A DNA stretch of 64,000 bases from positions 1,195,738-1,259,737 of the forward strand of contig GG745332.1 in NCBI GenBank assembly GCA_000151295.1, written 5' to 3'. Both the position numbers and the translations under genes were made by a program. This stretch comes from Allomyces macrogynus ATCC 38327. Taxonomy: Eukaryota; Blastocladiomycota; Blastocladiomycetes; Blastocladiales; Blastocladiaceae. Below, piece after piece: positions 10,821-22,256 of the stretch. The notes under the pieces were generated by a model. It was not told the DNA's origin. It worked only from the letters and a program-made list of their open reading frames with translations, and made no database searches. How positions within the stretch are numbered: the stretch's first letter is position 1; the number at the start of each line of letters is the position of its first letter.

Positions 10821-11692
10821 CAGCGGGCCGCGCGAGTGGTATTTGTACATTGTCGGATTTAAATTATACAAAACGCAGTGAATTTCTTTCTATTTGCTGG
10901 GAGGCAAGCGGTGAGGGCGAAGGCGAGATCAGGAGCGGTGAGGGCAATCGCACGTGTGACCACATGGTGGCGGCCGAAGCGGTCGTGTCTCGTCGTTTGT
11001 GGGCGCTTTGCCTAAGCCAGCGCGCGCGCCAGTCTGCCCCGCCGCCGTCGCTGCCGCTGCTGTCGCCGTGCCCAACCACAGTGCACGCCTCGACCCCGTC
11101 GTGCCGTGTTCCCCAACTGCCGCGCTGGGACGGTGGCCTGCCGTCTTGCCGCGCGCGCGATCCAGGACCAGCAACGCTGCAGCCAGCCACAACCAAGCGC
11201 GAACGAACGTGACGATCTTGGCAGACTTGATTGCCGACCACAAGCACGAAAACCCGCGACCACCAGCGTGACCACGGGCTGACCACGTTGAGCGCAAATC
11301 GTGCCGTCGCGGCCGTGCGTGGCCGCAAGTGATTCCCGCGCCGGTTGTGCGTCGGGGGCGACGAACTTGAACTCGAAGCAGGGTGGTCGGTCAAGCAGTA
11401 CTGTGCCACGCGGGCAACCACGACTGCTGCCCGCCACCAACGACCCCCAACGCAACACGGCACGACCAACCGTGCCCACCTCGCCGTGATCCCTGACCCG
11501 CCGACGCGCCTGCCCCGCGCAACGTCGTCGGTACGTGGCCCTCTTGCTCGTCCACCCACGCCACTGACCCGCCTCGGGCGCCTCACCAAACGCTAACTCT
11601 GCCCCCCGCCCTCCCCTCCCCTCGCCACCACCACCTTAGGCGCAACGGATCCGGACCGGCGCTCCACGGCCCCGGTCCCTCCACTGACCAAG
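10821..11692. other. intergenic, upstream of helicase-like gene
   Basis: This 0.87-kb region begins with an AT-rich patch at about 10840..10890, where transcripts of the seven-helix gene may end. It continues as GC-rich sequence with C-rich tracts immediately before the ATG at 11693. Frames on both strands are shadow-like. Confidence 0.5.
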
Positions 11693-14600
11693 ATGCTCGG
11701 CGCGCGAACCTCGTCGTCGTCGTCGTCGACGACGACTGCCTCCGCTTCTACCGCGGCAGCACCGACCGCGACGTCTCCGACCGACCGCACCACCCCTGCG
11801 CCCTGGGGTCCGCTCGACGCGGCCGCAACCGCGGCTGACCTCGACTTGGCCGACCTGGTCGACCGGTTCTCGCCTCTCGCGCTCGATCCGCGGCATGCCG
11901 CTGTTGCCGCGACCGCGGCGGAGCCCACGACGCCGCGGCTGCCATCCGGGTCGGCCGACTCAATGCAGCACGTGATTCGCGCCTGGCACGACTTGCCCAA
12001 CCTCAACCTCAAGGCGAGTGAACTGGCCGCATCGGGACTCGCGCATGGGCCTGCGGGACTCGGGCTTGTCGGGGTGAATGCAAATGCGAATGTGACGCGT
12101 CCTGTGCGTGGTGGAAGTGGCGGTGACTTGGACGGGGACGATTCGCGTGTCGCGAATGCCGCGTTTGCCGCGAGTCAGCAGCAGCAGTATCACCAGCAAC
12201 AGCAGCAACAGTACCAGCACCAGCAATTCCAGCAGCAGACGTACCAGCAGCAACAGCAACAGCAGCAAGCGGCTCAGCAGCACCGTTACTCGATCGGCCA
12301 AGACTTCCACTCGTTCCACGCGCACCCGCAACACCAAGCGCACCATTTGCAGCAGCAACAACAGCCGCACCTCGAGCACCAAGTCGAGCCCGGCGCCATG
12401 CTCGATCCGACCTTACCGACCGCAAGTAATCCGCACCGCCGGTCGCTCTACATGGCCGAGCACGCGCCCGGGTCGGTCTCGTCCACGTCGTCGACACACA
12501 CGCCGTCGCAACCGTCGACGCGCCCGTCGTCGTTCCACGACTTTGTCTCTCCCGGGTTCTACCCGTCCGAGTACCACCTGGGCCACCCGGACCTCGTCCA
12601 GGACCCTGTCGCGCTCGCGGCAGGTGGCGGGAACGGCGCGCAAGTCGTTGGCACGCCGTCGAGTTCCGGTAGTCCGGCCATGTACCCGTCGGCCCAACAG
12701 CAACAGCAGCAGCAACAGCAGCCGTTCAACCACCACCGTGGGTCGTTCCACAGCGCTGATGGTAAACTCGCGACCGTCACGGAAATGGCTGCCGCGCCTG
12801 CGCATTTTTACCCGCCGCACCAGCTCCCGTCGTCAGCCGCGGAATCGAACGAGGCGTCGCCGCTTGGCACGCCGTCGCCGGGGACCGTCGCGGCCGCGGG
12901 ACAGAGTTCGAGCGCGCCCGGTCGCCGTCGGCCGTCGTCGATGATTAGTCTGAGCGCGGTTGCTGAGGCTACTGATCGGCTGCTCACGGCCGCACCGACG
13001 CAGCGCACGCCGTCGACCGAATTGCCGGAACCGCCGGCGGTCGCTGCGGCTCCGAAACGTGCCGTTGGGGCCGGTGCTGGGTCGCGCACTTCGCTGGGCC
13101 TGTTCCCACCCCCGGGTATGGGTGATGATCTGACGCGTGGTTCGCCGCCCGTGCCGGGGCCCATGGGCCTCGAAAGTCCGCGCCCGGGGATGAACCGGTC
13201 GCGGTCGACGCCGTTCCTCGGCCGCGCGACGCTCGCGCCGAGTGCGGCACCGTTTTACCCGAGCGCCGTGCAGGACCAGCAGGCCAGCGAGTACCAGCCG
13301 TCGCCACGCCCGCAGCACCAGTCGCTCGCGTCGTCGGCCGCGCTTGGCGCTTTCCAGGGCGGCCACCCGCTCTCGAACGCCGCGTACCGCCCTACCGCCG
13401 CATTACCCTCGTCGCAATCCGAAGTGGTCGCGTCGTTGCGCGCGCCTGGGTCGCGACTGTCGCTGAACTTGCCGGCACCCGGATCGCCGCAGCCGCATCT
13501 CTTGCACCATGTGCCGAGCGCCGAAGATCTGTCTGCGCGGTTCGATCCTGACCTTGTTGGCGGCGGCGCGCCAACGACGCCACGTAACATGAAGCGCCGG
13601 TCGATGCCGCCCATGTACCACCACCACCAGGCCGCACAGAGCGCGACCGACTCGAACGACATGCTCGCATACGGAAGTCCGGCACCGACGCCGCGGCAGC
13701 TGCACCGGCTCTCGGCACAGTTTGATGTGGGCCCGCCGCCGGGGGTCACGCGCGCGCATGACGCGCACGAGGCAGCGATTTCCAAGCGCCACTCGTTTGC
13801 CGGGTTTGGCGCGCCGGGGTCGAGCCCGTTGGATACGACCGGGCTCGAGGCGGGGGCGTACTTTGCCGCGCCGAGTAGCAGTGCCGGGATCCCGCAGCGC
13901 ACGTCGTCGCTCGAGGCCGCGCAGTATGCGGATATGCCCGGGTCCCCGTTCCCGGCGCACTTTTCGGTTCATGGCCATGATGCGTACAGCGGGCATGGCG
14001 GTTGGCCACAGCAGACACCGACGCTCGCGCACCATGGGCTCCAGTCGCCCGCGCCCGCGTTTGCGGCCATGTCGCCGATGGTCTCGTCGGCCGCACTCGG
14101 GCCCATGGATGTGCAGGACCAGCAGCAGCACCACCAGCAGCAGCACATGTACCACCGGCGGTCATTTACCGGCGGGAACACGCCCGTCATGACCAATGCC
14201 GGGCTCGTCGGCGCGCGGTCCGCGCGTAATGCGGCTCCGCACCACCGCAACTCTCTGAGTGCCGGGAACGGGCAGCGTGACGCCGCACATGGCGCACGGC
14301 GCGCTGCTCATGGACTCGGCGCCCGAGTACCACGTACACCAACACGCACACCAGCACCATACGCCGGTCCTCACGCACGCGACGCTCGCGCAGCAGCAGA
14401 CTCTTCTCGCGGGCCACCACCAGTACCAGCAACAGCATCCGTACCATGCCGCGGCCATGGCCGCCGTTCAGGCGCCGCCTGCAGCGCCCTCGGTCGTGCC
14501 GTCGTTGCAGGCAATGAGTTCCTGGATCGCGTCGCGGATTCACTTGCTCGCGGCCAAGTTCCCGTCGCCGTTCCCGGCGTACTTGTCGATCTTGGGTGGC

Positions 14601-15189
14601 GATCATGTGGATTTCCATTTTGGGTACGCACCGCCCAATTCGACCGGATCAAGCGCGAATGTGGCGGCTGCTGGGTACGGGAACGCGGCGAGTGGCGCTG
14701 CCATGGTCATGGGGCCCGGTGGACGGCTCGTGGCCGCACAGCACCCGGGCGGGCCGCTCGCGAGTCCGCCGTCGGTGCACCAGTTCCCGACATCGATTGC
14801 GTTTGTGCTTGTCGAGCAGGTGGTCCTGGGTGAGCGCGCGGTGGAGTTGCATATTCCGTCGTGCACCAAGTACGTTGATTTTTTGTTTGGCGGTGTGCGA
14901 GTGGTGCTAACCTATTCCCTCGATTCGCAGTGCCCCGAACCATCTCTTGTCGTGGACGACCGTCTACGCGGCGAACAGCTTTGGCATTTACCGGCTCACG
15001 CCACTCCAGGCACACGTCCTGCCACTGTTTGTGCGCCCGCTCGTCGCCTACTCGGACAAGATCATCAACAAGGAGAAGATGCCGCACTTGATGCTCGCGA
15101 TTGGCGAGGGTGGGTCCGGCAAGACGTGGAGTTACCTACTCGGCTGCATCGACTACATTGTGCGCGGCAGCCACTTCCAGCGCGGTGGC

Positions 15190-15224
<35 letters not shown>

Positions 15225-17274
15225 AGCGCAGCAGCAGGCCGCCGCCGCGCATGCGGCCATGATGTTTCAGCAGCAGCAACAGCAGCAGCAACAGTCGCAG
15301 CAGCCCTACGTCAACGGCATGTACGCCGGCAGCACGACGCCCGGGCTCGCGCCCGCGTCGTTGCGCGGACAGCACCAGTTGCTGCTCAACGGCGGTGTTC
15401 CGAACCCGAACGGCACGCTCCCCGGCGCGCCGCCACCCGGTCTCTCGGCGGGTCTCGGACCCAAGGCCATCATTCTGCTCCCGACCAAGGAGGCTGTCAT
15501 GAAAATGAAGAAGCTGCTGGGCGACTTGGCGACAGCCATCACCGAGTCGTGGATGAAGTCGCAGGACATGGTGGGCGTGCGCGACCGGCACCACCACCAG
15601 CAGCACCACGGTCACTACCCGCACGGTGCGCCGCCGCCGCCGCCCAAGCCGCACCGGCTCGTCTCGTATCTCGCGATTCTCGGCAACATTATGCGCACGC
15701 GGCTCGTGCGACAGCTTAACGACTACGATATCATTGTCTCAACGCCGAGCTCGCTGCGCATGGTCGTCGAGTCGCAGCACTTGCGGCTCGATAACGTCAA
15801 GTACCTGATTGTCGATGAGATTTCGCGCGTGCACGAGCCTGCGGGCGTGCAGCAGTTGGTCGAGGACTTGTCGGCGATTGTCATTCGCTTGCCGCTCTCG
15901 TCCAAGGACCATCCCGTCAAGCTCGTGCTCTTCTCGCGCCATTGGAACTCGAATGTGCAGTACCTGACTGAGCGGATCGCGAGCGTGTTCCGCATTCTCC
16001 CGCCGTCGTCGGCCACGTCCTCGTCGTCTTCATCGTCGGCTGCAGCCGGTGCCGCGTCGAACAACGGTGGCACCTCTGGCCAAGGAGGCCCGACGGCACC
16101 CCAGGCACCGACGCCCACGTTCTGCGAGTCGTATCTCAAGATCATGGTGTGCCCCAAGGCGTTCCCGCACACGGTCTTCCCGCGGCCATGCCTGCCGTCG
16201 TTCACCAAACACCTGTTCCGGTACCTCTCTCACATTCCGCACCACTTTGTCGCGAGCAACGACCGGTTTGCCGCGCTCATGCAAGTCTTGACCAACCGCC
16301 AAACCGTGGAGAATGCCGTCACGGTGGCCAACGGTGTCGTGCAAGAGTACAACCCGACGCCGCCCACGAGCAGCGCGTCGAGTGGTGCCACGACTCCGCG
16401 GTCGACGACGGGGCCCGCCGCGACGCCGCGCGCAAGCTTCCAGGCGGCTGTGGCTGCCGCTGCACTCGCCGCGTCGACGCTCCAGGGGTTCATCGTCATG
16501 ACCAACTCGCGCGATGAGGCGATTGCCTTGCACCAGCAGCTGGCTTCCCATTTCACGCCGGCTGTCGTGCACTTGCTCTTGCCCGAGACGCTGCCGCAGA
16601 CGTTGGCCGCGATTCGTGGCAACCCTGCGACCGCTGGGACGGGCAACGCCACGGGCTCGCCGTTTGGCCACACGCCTGGCCGCCGGCCGCACTCGTTCCC
16701 GCCGACGACTCCCGGGTCGCCCATGGTCGGCCACGCTTCGCTTGCTGCGACTCCCAGTTCCAGTTCGGGCGAGGCCACGTCGCCCACGTCCCCCGCCGCG
16801 GCTTCGACGACGGCGGCACCGACGCTAGTGCTCGTAACGGTGCGCCCGGATGCGCAATCCGGCGACTGGATGCTCGACCTCAAGGCCGTCAACAGCGACT
16901 TGACTTACACGCTCATCAACTATGGCACGCCTGCGACTGTCGACGACTACCACATTTCGCTCCTGTCGTACGTGACGCCGCACGTGGCGCACGGTGTCGA
17001 CGGTACGATCAAGATGACGCTGCACCCGCACAAGCTGCCGCTGCGCGCGTCGCCCGCGGGCCTGTTTACGCTTTACTCGGCGCCAGCGTCCGCGATGGCG
17101 TCTGCGTCGGCCGATGCCGACGAGAGCACGGCGTCGAACGCGATGCCGTGGCACATTGAGGACCACAGCGGGTCGTCGCAGGGGTCGGCCGACATTGCGA
17201 GCGACTCGGAGGTCGCGCGCGCGGCTCTGTACAAGAACGCGGCCGTGGCCATGCAGACGGGCGGCCAGGCCTAG
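11693..17274 (+). CDS. Gln-rich protein with degenerate DEAD-box helicase domain
   Basis: My model is 11693..14225, 14260..14869 and 14931..17274, giving 1,828 residues. Residues 1-1047 are Gln/His/Ser/Pro-rich and disordered. A two-RecA helicase-like region follows: FGIYRLTPLQ (Q-motif-like), an intact Walker A GEGGSGKT near 1106-1113, LLPTKEA (motif Ia), STPSSL (TPGR-like) and V-D-E-I near 1342-1345 where DEAD is expected. LFSRHW stands in place of SAT. VMTNSRDEA is motif-IV-like and VLVTVRPDAQSGDW motif-V-like. DDYHISLLSY replaces the HRxGRxxR arginine-finger motif. A poly-Gln insert of about 80 residues separates motifs I and Ia. It may therefore bind ATP but is unlikely to be a normal helicase. 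The 61-bp second intron has a good branch-like CTAAC. The first intron (34 bp) is inferred only from a frame change. RNA-linked regulatory or scaffold function is inference. Confidence 0.75.
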
Positions 17275-18373
17275 GCGGCCGGCTGATTGGTATCCGCGCA
17301 TGTCCCTCCCACCCGAGACCATTTTGTGTTTCCATTCCTTGTTTTTCGCTTCCTCTGGTTTCCCCCGCAAACCGTCATTTCGTTCCTGCCTTTCTCTTTC
17401 CCCCAGTACCTACCTTCGTGTGCGGTCCAAAGTTTGCTGCTCCAACTTCCCCTCGTTTGTTGTTTGTGCCGTTTGCACTTTTCTTTCCTCGTGTTCGCTG
17501 CTCGTTGCTCGTTGCTCGCATGTCCCCAAGCCCCCTACATCATCACCATCGTCGTCATCATCAAGGCCAAAATCACCAATCAATTTCGTGTTTCCACCCT
17601 CTCCACCCCGCCACACTCCGTCCTCGCCCCCCTGTCTCTTTGGGCCTGCTGGTCCGCGCGCTCATGTCGTGGTGTCTGTGCCTGCCACATCTGCTCCCCT
17701 TTTGTTGCTTGATCGTCTTCGTCTTCGGCTTCGACCAGTCTTGCACGCATACCCGTGTGGTCGAGACGTCATGTCTTCGCGCTTCCTCTCTTCGTTTCGT
17801 AGTTTTGGTTATTGCTCTTGTTTCGTTTTCGTTTCGCGTCTTCGTCAACCCTTGTGAGGGCAACACAGTATTTAGTTTCTTATATGCATGCCATCCCCAC
17901 GATTTGGTTGTCTTCATGAGCTCACGTCGCTCGTGGGCGGTGCCTGCAGGACGCGACCGTGCCCGACCCGCTGCTGTGCCGGAAACGGACGGAAGGTTGG
18001 GCAGCGGAAGTCGACGTCTCACACGTCAAGTCGACTCTGTGCTGATTTGCACGTGCGCTATCATCACGGCAAATGAACGGAGCGACTGGCATCGAACACT
18101 TTCTCCTTCTTCTTTCTTGGCCAAGCACACCGTGACACCACCACCCCCAATACCGCGCCGCGTGGCCTGCGCCCTTGGTGCCGCACACGGAAATCGAGCA
18201 GGTGACGACAAGACCTCCGTTCTCCACCCAGTTGCAACCACGGCACTCAACTGCCCTGCACGTCCCAAGCAAGGCTCCCCGCGTGCCGCTGTCAATTTTT
18301 CGACACTCCCGTGATCGACCAACCACCTCCACCTGCAACAACCTCGGCGTCAAGCCGGCCTAGACAAGGACCT
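17275..18373. other. intergenic, pyrimidine-rich
   Basis: These 1.1 kb lie between the helicase-like gene and the ankyrin gene. The first 600 bp are strikingly T/C-rich on the plus strand (TTTCGTTTTCGTTTCG-like runs near 17820), consistent with a long 3' UTR and terminator region. The second half is mixed and probably holds the promoter. No gene is supported. Confidence 0.55.
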
Positions 18374-20538
18374 ATGTTCAACCACGAGCCCACGAACGCG
18401 GCCGCGGACAGGCTGCGCGCACACGGCGGCCCAGACCCGTGGCCGTGGATTGTCAAGGAAGCACGAGACGCCAGCTACGTGCTGCACGATGAGGTCATGA
18501 CGGGTAGCGCGACCACTGTCGCGGCGCGTGCTGTCGCTCTCGCACAGGGTGGGTTGTCTTGGTACGTCCTTGATCTTGCCATATATCGTTCCGAACCCGT
18601 GCACTGACCAGTGTGTGTGCATGGTGGGTCCAGTCCGCTGCAGTACCCGTTCTCACAGATCTCCCCGCTGCATCTGGCCGTCTACCGTAACCGGCTCGAC
18701 ATGGTGCGCATGCTCTGCGCGCACCGCGCGACGGCGCCGCTCATTCACGCGCGCGACCGGTGGCACCGCACCCCACTCGCTTACGCGGCTATTGAAGGGC
18801 ACGCTGAAATCGCGGCCTGTCTCGTTGAGTACGGCGCTCCCGTGAACCCGACCGCTGGCGCCGTCAACGCGCTGTACGTCGCATGTGCGGCGCGTGGTGG
18901 GACCCACGACGCGCGTGCGGCCCTCGTTGACCTGCTGCTCGCGTGCCGCGCCGACACCACCAACGTGGTCGGCGACTCGCTCGTGCACGCGGCGCTCGCG
19001 CCGCAAGACGCGCTGAGCGCGACCTTACTCGCTACGCTCGTTCGTGCGCTGGGGCCCGCGGCAATGCACACGTGCGCGAGCGGGCGGAACGGGAAAACGC
19101 CACTGCACATGCTCTTGGCGGTGCCGTGGACCGATGCGGCCGCGCAGGTCGCGGCATTGCGCACGGCATTGCGCGTTCTCGCCGTGCACAAGTCGCCGCC
19201 TGGGATTGACCCGTTTCTCGTGCGCGACGATCTCGGGCGTAAGCCCTGGACGGAGCTGGTCACGTGGGCCACGGCCGAGGGGGCGCCGGCCAGTGCGGAG
19301 ACCCTCGTTGCGGCGGTCTTGGACGCGCGGGTCCCGGCTGAGCAACGGGTGGAACTACGCAGATTGACCGGCTCGCAGCCGGTCTCGAGCTCTGCTTGGC
19401 GCGGGCTGCATGGGTTATCGCCGGCCGCACGGCGGATGGTCTTGCACACGCTCGACCAGAGTGATGGGGCGTCGATCTCGCCCCTGACCGCGACGGGAGC
19501 GGTAGACCGAGGGAATTCGGCGGTGCGAAAGCAGTCGGCCACGGCTAGCAGCGCAGGAGAACGTACGTGGTGTATTTCTCTCAATCTACTCGATTTTTAT
19601 TCCCCATTTCCCTACGGACCGTTTTGACTAACAACCTCGCCCATTTTTCTTCTGTTAGCGAAAGGAAGGACCTTAAAAGCAGGGTCCGCCAAGCCGAGCC
19701 CGGATCTTACCTCGACTGCTTCTCGCTCTCGAGCACCGTCGCCAACGAGCGCGTCGCAGCCGCTTCTACCGCCACTTTCCACCGCTGCCGCCGCCGCTAG
19801 GCCGCCAAATGGTCACTCAGCCGGGCCCGTCTCTCCCGCGGCTGGCCCTCGGAGCCCAGTCACCGCCGCTGTCGCCCTCGTCCCCGCCGCGATTTCTCTG
19901 ACCGATACAGGGAACGACGCTCCTCCTGTACCGGACTACCGCATTACGCTCGATCCGACGCGTCTCAAGCTGCCGCCATCGCTCTTTTTGACCGCGAGAT
20001 CCGGTTCGAGCGATACCGTCTCACTTCCGCCACGCCCGCCACCGTCACGGCGCCGACGTGACCCGTCTCCACCGCGTAAGTCGGACTCGGCGACGCGATT
20101 GAGCAATTTCAGCGACTCGGCGACCGCGGTGCGTCCAAGCCCGACCGGCCCGGCTCCACCACCTCCACCATTGAATGGTCCGCTCGTTGTTCGGATTCCG
20201 CGCGGCAAGCCACCGTCGCCGCGTGCTCCTGGTCCCGCGACGCCGAGCAGTGCCGACTCGCGATCGAGACCAGAACTCAGCGATTTCGACCAACCCACCA
20301 GTCCGGTCGACGACGATGACGACAGCACGCAGAGCGACGCGTCGTACTCGCCCGAACGAACCACGTGGACGGGCCGGCCTACGCGCACGAGTTCGCGGCG
20401 GTCAAGCGTGACGACGATGGATACGCGCACGGGTGCGACTGACGCGAACGGTGGACGGCTCACGCGCGCGCGCAAGGAGAAGGAGATCGACTTGGTGATT
20501 AACACGAATGACGTGATTGCGTTGCTGCCGCGTACGTT

Positions 20539-20581
<43 letters not shown>

Positions 20582-21366
20582 CCCTTTGTCACTTCTCAAT
20601 TGCTTCCGTTGCTGTCTTCCCCGCTCCTTGCGTCTCTCCGTTCGGGACTCACCACGCCCTTGTCCACGATATACTAGACATGGACGAGGTGACGTCCGAC
20701 CCCGTCTGGTTTGGCCTCGTCACGTCGAGGCACCGACTGCATTTCGCGTCCGAAGCGGCCACGACCAAGGTCACGTTCCGATACCTTGAGCGCGTAGCCG
20801 ACCCGCCCAATACGCCGCCCAACACAGTGACCTTCCGCGTTCTGAAACCCACGGCTAAAGTCACGATTGCGCAGCTGATGCCGGACGTAGATCAGCGGAT
20901 TTTCCAGACGCGTCCTCATCCAGCTTCCCCGGCAGTCGAGGGCACGTTTCGTGCGGACCGCGCTCGCGTTTGGTTGCCCAATGCCGATGTTGTGTACGCG
21001 CACAAGACGGCGCTCCAGATCGCGGCAGCGGATGGGACGTTGGCGGCAGCCCAGGCGAAGGGCGACGCGAGGATCATGGCCGAGCTGGACAAGGAGCACG
21101 AGGAGATGCCGCTGGCGGGCAAAAGAGGGGCTTTGCAGCAGAATGGGGCGGAGACGGGGAGCCGCGATGGTGGTGGTAAGCGCCTGCGATCGGCGTCGCC
21201 TGGTGGTGTGGCCGAGGAGCGGCCGAGGAAGAGCGGGCGGCGTGATGACACAGAGACGCACGTTATGCTCCCGAGTGATCCGGATCGGGGGCAGCAGATG
21301 CAGCGGCAGCAGCGGCGGCGGCACGAACAAGGGCCAAAGGACGGCGAGCCATTAGTGATAGATTGA
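18374..21366 (+). CDS. ankyrin-repeat protein with disordered middle
   Basis: Four exons (18374..18561, 18634..19562, 19659..20531, 20678..21366) give 892 residues. Three of the donors read GTACGT and all phases close. The N-terminal module (WPWIVKEARDASYVLHDEVM, then VALAQGGLS) leads into at least two clear ankyrin units (ISPLHLAVYRNRLDMVRMLC and TPLAYAAIEGHAEIAACLVE), with weaker ones up to about residue 280. Residues about 370-660 are Ser/Pro/Asp-rich and disordered. The last exon has a compact domain (DPVWFGLVTSRHRLHFASEA, then KVTFRYLERV and VTIAQLMPDV) and a basic tail with a likely nuclear signal (KRLRSASPGG, RPRKSGRR). Intron 3 contains a long CT microsatellite. The N-terminal module recurs in the next locus. 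Function is unknown. A protein-interaction adaptor is the natural reading. Confidence 0.8.
20537..20578. repeat. CT dinucleotide microsatellite in an intron
   Basis: About twenty consecutive CT units lie inside the third intron of the ankyrin gene, just downstream of its GTACGT donor. This is a plain simple-sequence repeat, likely length-variable. Confidence 0.9.
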
Positions 21367-22256
21367 GGGGTGGTAGGGAAGGGGAAGATTCCCAGTGTGC
21401 TTGTTTCTGTTTTGGTTGTGGAGGACACAGGACGACGCATTCGCTGCTCGCAGCAGGCTCTCTTGAGCGGATGGCTGTCATGTCGATTTGTTCCTCGGTC
21501 ACAATCTATCATTGTGTGGTCAGGCCCGCGTCAGAGGCATTGACCATATCGCGTTGTTATCCGTTGTTGGAATGCTCTCCACCTCGTTGTTTTGTTCTGG
21601 GGAAACCGATTTGCGGGGATAATCTGTAATGCGCATTCGTTGAGCACGCACCATGCGACCAGAGGCATGTCAGGCGCGCCGGTTCCGGCGAGCCTGGTGC
21701 ACAGCCACGCCACCGCCGCAACGGGACGCTGGCTGGCAGCACGGCGTGCTATGCCGCCGTTGTCATGTCGCAGGCCATCGTGGTGGGGTGGCCGATGTTG
21801 GTCGACGGTGCGCACACGTCTCGCAGGTGTCGTCGATCCCATCACGTGCAGGCGCGTCGTTGTGGGCAAGAGAAGAAACAAAGCGAACCGAAAGCAAAAA
21901 CAAAAGCAAAAAAGCAGCAGCGCGCCGTTGATTTTGTTGATTACGGCGGCGACAACGGCGCGTCCTCTCGACCGACCGGTGGCGCCCACCCAACCCCCCA
22001 CCCCCACACGACGCGTCACACTCGCCGGCGTCTCCAAGGCAGCGCCCGCCCAGCGCACGCCACGCGCCAACGGTCACATCCCGCACGGATCGCCGCACCG
22101 CGGTTGAAGCCCTCCGCTATCGGAGTACTTCATCCACCGCGCTGCACAGCCCACGCGCGTGTACGTGGCATCAACGAGCCAAGAATCAACCAGCGAAAAG
22201 CACCAGTACCAAGCGCACCGGCATCGCCACCATCTCGACGCGACCAACACACCGCC
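21367..22256. other. intergenic between two related loci
   Basis: This 0.9-kb region lies between the ankyrin gene and its damaged relative. An A-rich stretch near 21880..21920 (AAAGCAAAAACAAAAGC-like) is the only compositional feature. The last 150 bp are probably promoter. No gene is supported. Confidence 0.5.

Noticed and set aside
14259..15719. Separate 486-codon gene inside the helicase-like locus
   Set aside because: It starts at GTG. Its first 200 residues continue the Gln/His-rich protein, and the rest is a shadow once the intron at 14870 is removed.
20516..20603. Ser-Leu repeat protein segment encoded by the CT run
   Set aside because: It lies within a GTACGT-to-CTAG intron; translation of a dinucleotide repeat always gives such a pattern.
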